Shown here: piece by piece, positions 1 to 5,098 of the stretch
How positions within the stretch are numbered: position 1 is the first letter of the stretch
Layout of the letters: each line of letters starts with the position of its first letter
Source: Fidelibacterota bacterium
GTDB lineage: Bacteria; Fidelibacterota; UBA2242; JAFGTP01
Length of the DNA stretch: 8,704 nucleotides
Assembly: GCA_021735285.1 (NCBI GenBank)
Contig: JAIPHI010000116.1
Location: 1-8,704 of the forward strand
Direction: 5' to 3'
Notes under the pieces: generated by a model
Told to the model about the DNA's origin: nothing
Seen by the model: only the letters and a program-made list of their open reading frames with translations
Database searches by the model: none
Position numbers and translations under genes: made by a program

Positions 1-89
1 AGAATATAAAAAACAATACCCAAAACCAACACAAGCATGAGGTCAAATCCGATTAAAAATTCTCTTTCTATAAATGGACTTTTCTGTAG
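1..89 (-). pseudogene. Orphan duplicated fragment of the membrane-protein gene
   Basis: This segment is identical, base for base, to positions 600-688, which encode residues 310-339 of the adjacent membrane protein, in the same orientation. Just right of it (from base 90) the match breaks after a one-base insertion, and no start codon or continuing frame joins it, so here it is only an internal piece. It touches the window edge, so its left extent is unknown. It may be the end of a decayed or silent second copy, a recent tandem duplication, or an assembly artefact at a contig end. Confidence 0.75.
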
Positions 90-159
90 GAAATATAGGC
101 ATTATTCAGTTAAGTGTCAATAGATTTCTGAGAATTGGATTAAAAAAATATAAGTAAAC

Positions 160-193
160 AAACCGTGCAGGTCTTGGAGACCTAACAGGTTTT
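160..193. repeat. Palindromic intergenic repeat, copy 1 (degenerate)
   Basis: The perfect inner stem AGGTCT(169-174)-TGG-AGACCT(178-183) lies inside a weaker outer stem AAACC...GGTTT. It is followed by a tail reading TTTTATCAGTTCT that recurs after copy 4. It lies just downstream of the membrane-protein gene; on the minus strand it is followed by a T-rich stretch and could act as a weak terminator. Confidence 0.7.
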
Positions 194-265
194 ATCAGTT
201 CTTGTGCGATGCCCAATATTTTTTGATAAATGTACGTGATAAATCCCGGCTATCTAACCACCAAA

Positions 266-1615
266 TTACATAAACTGAAATAATAGAGGAAAGGCCAATG
301 CTACTATTCCCAGCCAGAGAGCAAAGGCAGGCAGAAAGCCGGTTTGCCATTTTTCAATTCTATTAAAATCTACCTTACCCCTGAAAAACTGAATAAAAAG
401 AATTCCCGTCCCAAAAAGATGTATAAAAATTAGAATATTCTCTCCCAGTGCGGCAGTTTTATTAGGACTTATGCCAAAAGACTTAAGGCGCGATATTATA
501 GCAGAAAGGGCTACAATATCTACAGCCAGGGCAGTAACGATTAACGCAAGGCTAATCCAGTCATAAAACCGGGGTGGCTGATTCTCATCCCGGGTAGAAA
601 GAATATAAAAAACAATACCCAAAACCAACACAAGCATGAGGTCAAATCCGATTAAAAATTCTCTTTCTATAAATGGACTTTTCTGTAGAAATACCATTAC
701 CCCCAGAAAAATTAGCATTATTAACAAAAAAACGGGAGCGAAGATCCGGGCTAGAATGGGGGCCAGATTTTCCACTACGCTTTTCTTCTCCTCAACCAGG
801 TAGGAAGCAATGACAGGCATGGCAATACAGGCTGGAATTGAGAAATATTCAAGGGCCAGATTCTCTAAATTAATATCGATGGCACCAAAAAGAAGAATTA
901 TCATTCCCGTAACAACCATCACACCGCAAACCAACAAAACGGTATAGATAAATAATTCTCCTGTAAAGCGCAGGAAATCCATCCACTCCGGTGATCTTTT
1001 CCAATTTTTACCAGTATAGGCCAGCCCGCAAAAAAACCAGAGAAACAGAGGCAGATGTAGAATACTCAAATTAGCAGTATGGAAGGGTTGCTTGAAAGGA
1101 TATAGATTCATTAGCAATAGGGATATAAGGAAGACTGAAATTATAACAATCATATTTTTTTGGTTAACCTGTTTTTTATAAAAGAGAAAAATTGCAATCA
1201 GGGGTAGCACAAGGAAGCTCAAATTTTTCATATAAAATATGGTTTCATGATCAAAAGTATAGCCAAATAGTTTCGGTATTTCAACCAAAAGGGCCGCTAC
1301 TATAGATAGGGTTATGGCTATGAATAATTCCCTTTTAGATGAGGCCCTTTCTTCGGGCTCTTCGGGCTCGGAGAAAAGAAATTTCCAGAGATTATGAGTA
1401 TTAACCTTGCGGAATTCTCTGGATAGAGAATGAATCTTTCCCAGACGTTTTACAGCAATGATAAAGGCTTCATCATCGGATAACTCTTTTCCTTTTAATT
1501 CGCTTATCTCTTCTCTAAGATGGTCTTCCAGCTCATCCAGATCTTCTTTCCGCATACTTCCTGTTCGTGAAAAATGGTCCCGCCACTCTTTTATGTTTTT
1601 TTCTAATTTATCCAT
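266..1615 (-). CDS. HAAS-like N-terminal domain, polytopic membrane protein
   Basis: This 449-residue integral membrane protein has no function I can name. Residues 1-70 are soluble, charged and helical (LEKNIKEWRDHF, LDELEDHLREEI, DEAFIIAVKRLG), matching the HAAS / permease-prefix type of domain that is typically encoded beside PadR regulators. After an acidic linker (EPEEPEER, 83-90) come about 11 hydrophobic segments between residues 97 and 449. No ATPase, transport or catalytic motif is visible. The ATG start is supported by AAGGAG (complement of 1621-1626), 6 nt upstream. It lies 38 nt downstream of padR and is probably co-transcribed. The HAAS-PadR pairing suggests that the membrane protein senses a signal or is the regulated effector. 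Some DUF4153-type proteins have a similar layout, but I cannot confirm membership. Codons 310-339 are duplicated at the left window edge. Confidence 0.8.
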   Translation of the reverse strand: MDKLEKNIKEWRDHFSRTGSMRKEDLDELEDHLREEISELKGKELSDDEAFIIAVKRLGKIHSLSREFRKVNTHNLWKFLFSEPEEPEERASSKRELFIAITLSIVAALLVEIPKLFGYTFDHETIFYMKNLSFLVLPLIAIFLFYKKQVNQKNMIVIISVFLISLLLMNLYPFKQPFHTANLSILHLPLFLWFFCGLAYTGKNWKRSPEWMDFLRFTGELFIYTVLLVCGVMVVTGMIILLFGAIDINLENLALEYFSIPACIAMPVIASYLVEEKKSVVENLAPILARIFAPVFLLIMLIFLGVMVFLQKSPFIEREFLIGFDLMLVLVLGIVFYILSTRDENQPPRFYDWISLALIVTALAVDIVALSAIISRLKSFGISPNKTAALGENILIFIHLFGTGILFIQFFRGKVDFNRIEKWQTGFLPAFALWLGIVALAFPLLFQFM

Positions 1616-1653
1616 AAATGCTCCTTAAGATTATTCGGCCAGTAGCCTACTTT

Positions 1654-1983
1654 TTAATTGTTATTCCAGGCCTTATTTAAGGTACTGTTCACCAGCTGCC
1701 ACTGCTTTTTGAGATTCTCCAATTGATGAGCTCCTTTGCTGGTCAGGCTGTAGTATTTTCGTTTTCTTCCACTGGCAGATCTTTCCCAGTAGGAGGAAAG
1801 CAATTTTTGTTTTTCCAGGCGATGTAAAACCGGATAAAGCATTCCTTCGGTCCACTGTATCTCCTCTCCGGAAAGTTCCTTCACTTCTTTAATTATGGCG
1901 TAGCCGTAACTATCTCCCTCTTCCAGAATAGAAAGTATCATTGGTGTTGCTGAAGCCGCTACTAGTTCTTTTGATAAATCCAC
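1654..1983 (-). CDS. PadR-family transcriptional repressor
   Basis: A winged-helix DNA-binding repressor of 109 residues, a usual length for the short PadR subfamily (PadR-s2). It shows the family signature: a leading helix with PMILSILEEGDSYGYAI, then the recognition region with GMLYPVLHRLEKQKLL and the wing with GRKRKYYSLTSKG, and a C-terminal helix for dimerisation. I place the start at GTG 1983-1981, giving VDLSKELVAAS, the normal PadR N terminus. A longer reading from TTG at 2040 adds 19 hydrophobic residues, but that stretch is exactly the promoter and operator, so it is rejected. AGGGG, about 11 nt upstream of the GTG, is a plausible ribosome binding site. Autorepression and control of the downstream HAAS membrane gene are inferred from the operator. 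The effector is unknown. Confidence 0.92.
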   Translation of the reverse strand: MDLSKELVAASATPMILSILEEGDSYGYAIIKEVKELSGEEIQWTEGMLYPVLHRLEKQKLLSSYWERSASGRKRKYYSLTSKGAHQLENLKKQWQLVNSTLNKAWNNN

Positions 1984-1997
1984 TATACCTAAAGCCC

Positions 1998-2035
1998 CTA
2001 TGTATAACACTAATATACATAGAATCTCTATGTAT
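1998..2035. promoter_or_regulatory. PadR operator: two overlapping palindromes
   Basis: CTATGTATA (1998-2006), N7, TATACATAG (2014-2022) is a perfect 9-bp inverted repeat. The right arm is reused with CTATGTAT (2028-2035) in a second perfect palindrome with a 5-bp spacer. ATGT...ACAT is the known core of PadR-type operators. The three half-sites cover the -35, the spacer, the -10 and the predicted transcription start. Confidence 0.8.
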
Positions 2036-2040
2036 GGCAA
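2012..2040 (-). promoter_or_regulatory. Promoter of padR - membrane-protein operon
   Basis: On the minus strand, TTGCCA (2040-2035), a 17-nt spacer and TATATT (2017-2012) make a good sigma-70-type promoter. A start about 7 nt further gives a leader of about 22 nt before the GTG of padR. It coincides with the operator palindromes, as expected for an autorepressed PadR gene. Predicted from sequence only. Confidence 0.7.
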
Positions 2041-2067
2041 GTTTTTTTATTCAGGGAGTGAGTTTCT

Positions 2068-2090
2068 CCTTATGTTTTTTTGCCATAAGG
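2068..2090. repeat. Short inverted repeat upstream of padR promoter
   Basis: CCTTATG (2068-2074), a 9-nt loop and CATAAGG (2084-2090) form a perfect 7-bp inverted repeat about 30 bp upstream of the padR -35. It has no run of T next to it, so a terminator is doubtful. It may bind another regulator or be incidental. The rest of 2091-2282 shows no gene or signal I can support. Confidence 0.4.
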
Positions 2091-2282
2091 TTTAATATGA
2101 AAGGAAGATTACTTTAAAAAGGTATTTGATTGATAATTTTACCCAAAAAATTTTTAAATCTTGTAGAGATGGCAGCCAATATTTCCATTTTTAGCCAATA
2201 TTCTGGTTTTTATATTGGGCTCAATCAATAATGAACGAGAAGCTAATAACTCCGAAATATCAATTATTAGAGTTGCTATTTG

Positions 2283-2317
2283 AAAACCTTTCAGGTTTTT
2301 AAAACCTGCAAGGTTTT
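2283..2317. repeat. Palindromic intergenic repeat, copy 2
   Basis: AAAACCTT (2283-2290) pairs with AAGGTTTT (2310-2317), enclosing a perfect CAGGTTTT/AAAACCTG inner stem. It sits between the divergent padR and vapB genes, 23 bp before copy 3. Confidence 0.8.
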
Positions 2318-2340
2318 GTAGAAGGGGGTAAATATTAGGC

Positions 2341-2375
2341 AAGACCTTGCAGGTCTTGGAGACCTACAAGGTCTT
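2341..2375. repeat. Palindromic intergenic repeat, copy 3
   Basis: This is the most perfect copy in the window: AAGACCTTG (2341-2349) pairs with CAAGGTCTT (2367-2375), around an AGGTCT-TGG-AGACCT inner stem with one mismatched pair between. It ends 15 bp before the vapB promoter -35 box and could insulate that promoter from upstream transcription. Confidence 0.85.
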
Positions 2376-2389
2376 CCCGTCATAGCCCC

Positions 2390-2418
2390 TTGACTTTTAT
2401 CAATTAATGCAATACATT
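2390..2418 (+). promoter_or_regulatory. Promoter of the RHH-VapC toxin-antitoxin operon
   Basis: TTGACT (2390-2395), a 17-nt spacer and TACATT (2413-2418) resemble a strong sigma-70-type promoter. A start near 2425 leaves a leader of about 24 nt to the antitoxin ATG. TGCAAT occurs twice (2408-2413 and 2424-2429), flanking the -10 region, and is a candidate but unproven operator element. Confidence 0.65.
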
Positions 2419-2448
2419 TGTTGTGCAATTGTAGTACAGAGGTGCAGG

Positions 2449-2685
2449 ATGAAAAATATTACATTAAGAATACCTGAAAAAATGAATAATTATTTAAAAA
2501 AAATCTCAAAGAATACCAATATATCAAAGTCGGAAGTAATTAGAAGAGCCTTAGATGAATATATATCAAAAGAGAAATATAGAACAGGCTCTTTTCTGGA
2601 TCTGGCAAGTGACCTAAAAGGAAGCATCGAGGCTCCCCATGATCTCTCTGTAAATGATAAGCATTTTAAAGGATATGGTGAATAA
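2449..2685 (+). CDS. Ribbon-helix-helix (CopG/VapB-type) antitoxin
   Basis: A 78-residue antitoxin expected to bind DNA as a dimer through residues 1-40 and to neutralise the PIN toxin encoded next to it. The N terminus shows the ribbon strand ITLRIP followed by two helices with SKSEVIRRALDEYI, the classic RHH/CopG pattern. The tail from about residue 45 to the end is polar and would wrap the toxin. An in-frame ATG at 2407 would add 14 residues, but it overlaps the predicted -10 box and has no ribosome binding site. The ATG at 2449 follows GAGG (2439-2442) by 6 nt and begins directly at the RHH strand, so I prefer it. The stop overlaps the toxin start by one base. Confidence 0.88.
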   Translation: MKNITLRIPEKMNNYLKKISKNTNISKSEVIRRALDEYISKEKYRTGSFLDLASDLKGSIEAPHDLSVNDKHFKGYGE

Positions 2686-3104
2686 TGGCAGATAAAATCA
2701 TTCTCGACACCGGACCTTTAGTTGCATTTTTAAACAAGAATGACGATTACCATGATTGGACAGCGCTTCATTTTAATTTGATGGAACCCCCGCTTTTTAC
2801 ATGCGAATCCGTAATATCAGAAGCCTGCTATCTGTTAAATCAATACCATAACGGCCCCACCAAAGTTCTGGAATTAATAAACCGTGATCTTATCGAAATT
2901 AAGTTTGATCTAAATAATGAATACAAAGCAATAAAAAAAATGATAGATAAATATGATAATATGCCGATGTCATTTGCTGATTCATGTTTAGTTAGAATGG
3001 CCGAAATAATTGATAATTGTAAAGTATTTACTCTAGATACAGATTTTAGGATCTATAGAAAAAATAAAAATGAAGTTATACCGACTATAATGCCTGAAAA
3101 ATAA
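2685..3104 (+). CDS. PIN-domain ribonuclease toxin (VapC-like)
   Basis: A 139-residue PIN-fold endoribonuclease, the toxin half of a VapBC-type module; such toxins cut tRNA, rRNA or mRNA using Mg/Mn ions held by acidic residues. The expected residues are visible: Asp8 in LDTGPL, Glu46 in SEACYLL, Asp99 in SFADSCLV, and Asp118 and Asp120 in TLDTDF. The set is complete, so the enzyme is probably active. Its length is typical. The ATG overlaps the antitoxin TAA (TAATG), indicating translational coupling, with weak GGTG spacing upstream. A palindromic repeat begins at the stop codon and may terminate the transcript. The RNA target cannot be told from sequence. Confidence 0.9.
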   Translation: MADKIILDTGPLVAFLNKNDDYHDWTALHFNLMEPPLFTCESVISEACYLLNQYHNGPTKVLELINRDLIEIKFDLNNEYKAIKKMIDKYDNMPMSFADSCLVRMAEIIDNCKVFTLDTDFRIYRKNKNEVIPTIMPEK

Positions 3105-3136
3105 ACCTTACAGGTTTTGAAAACCTACAAGGTTTT
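3103..3136. terminator. Palindromic repeat copy 4, likely bidirectional terminator
   Basis: AAACCTT (3103-3109) pairs with AAGGTTT (3129-3135), and an inner AGGTTT/AAACCT stem lies around a TGA loop. It lies between two convergent toxin genes. On plus it is followed by a short T run (TTTT). On minus it is followed by TTTATTTTT, so it could end transcripts from both sides. The tail TTTTATCAGTTTTATTGC resembles those after copy 1 and at 4026-4043. Confidence 0.65.
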
Positions 3137-3196
3137 ATCAGTTTTATTGCTAATATTCTCAGCTTTCCCAACTTTCATGAAATAAGGAGTAAAAAA

Positions 3197-3616
3197 TTAT
3201 TTGGCTAAACGCATCTTTAAATATTGCTGCGGATCACAGATCGTGATTTCAGCATTTTTATAATCTTTGACATTCCTGGTAATTAGTATTGATATATCTG
3301 CCGCAATTGCAGTATAGTACTGGATAGCATCTTCATAATCTTTGAAATTGGAGTTTAGAGACTGATCTATGATCTTTTCATTAATCGGGGCAATATTAAC
3401 TAGATTCCGCAGTTTTAATAAATTTTTTAGCGCCAGTTTTTTGGATAATTTTTTTGATAATATATAATGAATATTGGCAAATACAATTGGTGAAGTATAG
3501 CCCTTGAGATTATTTTCTTCTATCAAGGAAAAAATTATTGCCGCCTCTTTATAAAAAGGCTCTCGTTTGGCAAGTAAATCTAAAATTACATCGGTATCTA
3601 TAAAAACTTTTTGCAT
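3197..3616 (-). CDS. PIN-domain toxin of the DUF6364-linked type
   Basis: A 139-residue PIN-domain protein, probably an RNA-cleaving toxin, paired with the antitoxin gene immediately upstream. Motifs in order: Asp7 and Asp9 in FIDTDVILDLL with the following KREPFY, SPIVFANIHYIL in the second motif, DYEDAIQYYTA (Asp93, Glu95, Asp96), and ITRNVKDY ending at Asp118. The second motif has Asn48 where VapC proteins usually carry Glu; I recall this PIN subfamily as often deviating there, so loss of activity should not be assumed. The ATG overlaps the antitoxin TGA by one base (TGATG), and no purine-rich binding site precedes it, so translation probably depends on coupling. It is clearly different from the VapC at 2685-3104. 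Confidence 0.87.
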   Translation of the reverse strand: MQKVFIDTDVILDLLAKREPFYKEAAIIFSLIEENNLKGYTSPIVFANIHYILSKKLSKKLALKNLLKLRNLVNIAPINEKIIDQSLNSNFKDYEDAIQYYTAIAADISILITRNVKDYKNAEITICDPQQYLKMRLAK

Positions 3617-3867
3617 CAGGAGTATTTTTTAATTATATGTTTTTTATATTCTTCTTTGACATCTATATCTTCCTCCAATTTTAATATGCCGGATAATTCT
3701 TTTACAGTTGGAGATAAATCTGTTACTTCCAATGCTTCATCATCGCTCACTAACATTGCAAAATACTTTTGTACCAGAGAAGAGAGACTCTGATTTTTGT
3801 ACCTTGCATATTTTTTAGCCTCTTTGATTAAGTCTTCTTCAATGCTTAAAGTTAATTTTTTATTCAT
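3616..3867 (-). CDS. DUF6364-type antitoxin
   Basis: This 83-residue protein has the N terminus KLTLSIEEDLIKEAKKYAR followed by SLSSLVQKYFAML, the short RHH-like strand and two helices typical of DUF6364 proteins. The acidic C-terminal half (ELSGILKLEEDIDVKEEY) is the likely toxin-binding part. The start is firm: AGGAGGT lies 5 nt upstream of the ATG. It is the first gene of a two-gene minus-strand module and overlaps the PIN toxin by one base. It probably represses its own promoter through the TACGTAA palindrome just upstream. The family name rests on recognition of the sequence pattern, not on a search. Confidence 0.85.
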   Translation of the reverse strand: MNKKLTLSIEEDLIKEAKKYARYKNQSLSSLVQKYFAMLVSDDEALEVTDLSPTVKELSGILKLEEDIDVKEEYKKHIIKKYS

Positions 3868-3885
3868 TTTAACCTCCTAACTTTC

Positions 3886-3923
3886 TACGTAATAATAATA
3901 GCAATTATTTACGTATAAATCAA
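3886..3923 (-). promoter_or_regulatory. Promoter and operator of the DUF6364-PIN module
   Basis: On minus, TTGATT (3923-3918), a 17-nt spacer and TATTAT (3900-3895) form a good promoter. TACGTAA (3886-3892) and TTACGTA (3909-3915) are perfect 7-bp inverted arms 16 bp apart; one lies in the spacer and one at the expected start site. This is the arrangement expected for antitoxin autorepression. Confidence 0.7.
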
Positions 3924-3951
3924 ATGAAATTTAACAATTAAATTGTGATCT

Positions 3952-3988
3952 AAAAAAACCTCGTAGGTCTTGGAGACCTGCGAGGTTT
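3952..3988 (-). terminator. Palindromic repeat copy 5, terminator of the mnmA operon
   Basis: AAACCTCG (3956-3963) pairs with CGAGGTTT (3981-3988) around an AGGTCT-TGG-AGACCT inner stem. Read on minus, the hairpin is followed directly by seven T (complement of 3952-3958), giving a textbook intrinsic terminator 48 bp downstream of the last operon gene. The outer stem uses CTCG/CGAG where copy 3 has CTTG/CAAG, a paired change that keeps the structure. Confidence 0.8.
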
Positions 3989-4020
3989 CGTATTAGAGAA
4001 ATTAATATTATATAAATTCA

Positions 4021-4043
4021 CAAGGTTTTATCAATTCTACTGC
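4021..4043. repeat. Solo repeat tail overlapping the cation transporter stop
   Basis: CAAGGTTTTATCAATTCTAC and the bases after it match the end and 3' tail of repeat copies 1 and 4 (AGGTTTTATCAGTT..), without the preceding palindrome. It contains the complement of the stop codon of the transporter gene (4037-4039), so the repeat appears to reach into the coding end. Confidence 0.55.
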
Positions 4044-4639
4044 GCTTCCTCCCAGCTTTCTAAACCTTCCCGAAACAAGAAGAACACAATAACCAATCCC
4101 ACGATCGGATCAGCCTGCCAGAGACCAAATAAATAATTCAATCCCAGACCCAAGAGCAGTGCAGCTGATAGAAAAGCACAGGCAATAGTCTCTTTGGCGT
4201 CAGCAACCAGAGCACGACTATTTATTTGTTTACCAACCTTTACTTTTTGATAGGCCAGAAAGGGCATGATTATCAGGGAAACAAAGGCCAGAATAATGCC
4301 AGGTAAAGAAGGATCCGGGGGAGTTCCGGATATTAATTTTAAAACAGATTGAACCAATACATAGGTTCCGAGTACGAAGAAGGTTATGGCAACGAATTTC
4401 ATAGCTCTTTTTTCAATTTTTTCCTCTTCCGAATCAGTCATATTTTCGTGTTGATAGAGACGCCATATCAAAACAAATCCCGATAATGTTTCTACAATAC
4501 TGTCCATTCCAAAGCCTACCAATGCAATACTACTGGCTATAGTTCCAAATAAAATAGCCACTCCGGCTTCTATAAAATTATAGGAAACCGTAAAGTATTC
4601 CAGTCTTAGTCCCTTTTTATATAACTTTTTTGTATCCAT
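4037..4639 (-). CDS. CDF-like cation transporter, short form
   Basis: A 200-residue membrane protein with about six transmembrane segments, resembling the membrane part of cation diffusion facilitators that export divalent metals such as Zn, Fe or Mn in exchange for protons. Candidate metal-site motifs are Asp46 and Glu50 in GMDSIVE (second segment) and Asp147 and Glu150 in VADAKETIA (fifth segment), where classical CDFs show HxxxD. It lacks the usual cytoplasmic C-terminal domain of about 90 residues, ending right after the sixth segment. Start: ATG preceded by AAGGAG embedded in the last codons of the rhodanese gene, with a one-base stop/start overlap (TAATG). It is the last gene of the operon. 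The metal is not predictable. Its link to the rest of the operon may be iron-sulfur or metal homeostasis. Confidence 0.8.
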   Translation of the reverse strand: MDTKKLYKKGLRLEYFTVSYNFIEAGVAILFGTIASSIALVGFGMDSIVETLSGFVLIWRLYQHENMTDSEEEKIEKRAMKFVAITFFVLGTYVLVQSVLKLISGTPPDPSLPGIILAFVSLIIMPFLAYQKVKVGKQINSRALVADAKETIACAFLSAALLLGLGLNYLFGLWQADPIVGLVIVFFLFREGLESWEEAQ

Positions 4640-5076
4640 TATTTCTCCTTAATTACAGAATAACCCGCTGATTTCCAGCCTGAAATTCCAGAAGAGAGAT
4701 TGTATACCTGTTGAAATTTCAGTTCTTCCATAATAGCAAGAGCATTTCCACTTCTCCCACCCATTTTACAATAGATCAGATATGTTCTTGATTTATTTAA
4801 TTCTTCAAGGCTTGCTCGAAAGTCATCATTGTAAAAATTAATATTTATAGCCTTTTCAATATGCCCCTCATTATATTCCGCAGGTGTCCGCACATCTATA
4901 ATTATGAAATCGTCATTGTCCGCATTCTCCTGAATTAATTGATAGGCTTCGGAAGGAATGATATCTTTAATTATAGTTTCTGCCTTACTATTGGCAGGAT
5001 TTTGTGAACAGCTATAAACTGCCAGTAAAAGAATGGTTATAAAAACAAGTTTCTGTTTTATTTTAGAATGCAGCAT
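4639..5076 (-). CDS. Rhodanese-like lipoprotein
   Basis: A 145-residue protein with a single rhodanese domain, which moves sulfane sulfur through a cysteine persulfide. Residues 1-22 are a lipoprotein signal (basic start, hydrophobic ITILLLAV) with lipobox VYSC, lipidated at Cys23, so the domain lies outside the cytoplasmic membrane. The domain shows IIDVRTPAEYNEGHI (59-73) and the active loop CKMGGRS with Cys103; a loop of this length suits sulfur donors rather than phosphatases. The C-terminal motif GISGWKSAGYSV completes the fold. The ATG follows AAGGGG by 7 nt, and the gene starts 22 nt after nadA. Because it is exported, it is unlikely to feed sulfur directly to cytosolic MnmA; a role in sulfide or thiosulfate handling at the envelope is more plausible but unproven. 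Confidence 0.88.
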   Translation of the reverse strand: MLHSKIKQKLVFITILLLAVYSCSQNPANSKAETIIKDIIPSEAYQLIQENADNDDFIIIDVRTPAEYNEGHIEKAININFYNDDFRASLEELNKSRTYLIYCKMGGRSGNALAIMEELKFQQVYNLSSGISGWKSAGYSVIKEK

Positions 5077-5098
5077 TCCTCAGCCCCTTTCTCAAAGG

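Noticed and set aside
2154..2342. Minus-strand frame of 62 codons
   Set aside because: It is mostly made of repeat copy 2 and AT-rich spacer, has no ribosome binding site, and its product resembles no family I know.
160..3988. CRISPR array formed by the AGGTCTTGGAGACCT-like repeats
   Set aside because: Spacing is irregular (from 23 bp to over 2 kb), whole genes lie between copies, and copies vary in their stems. They are dispersed palindromes, not CRISPR repeats.
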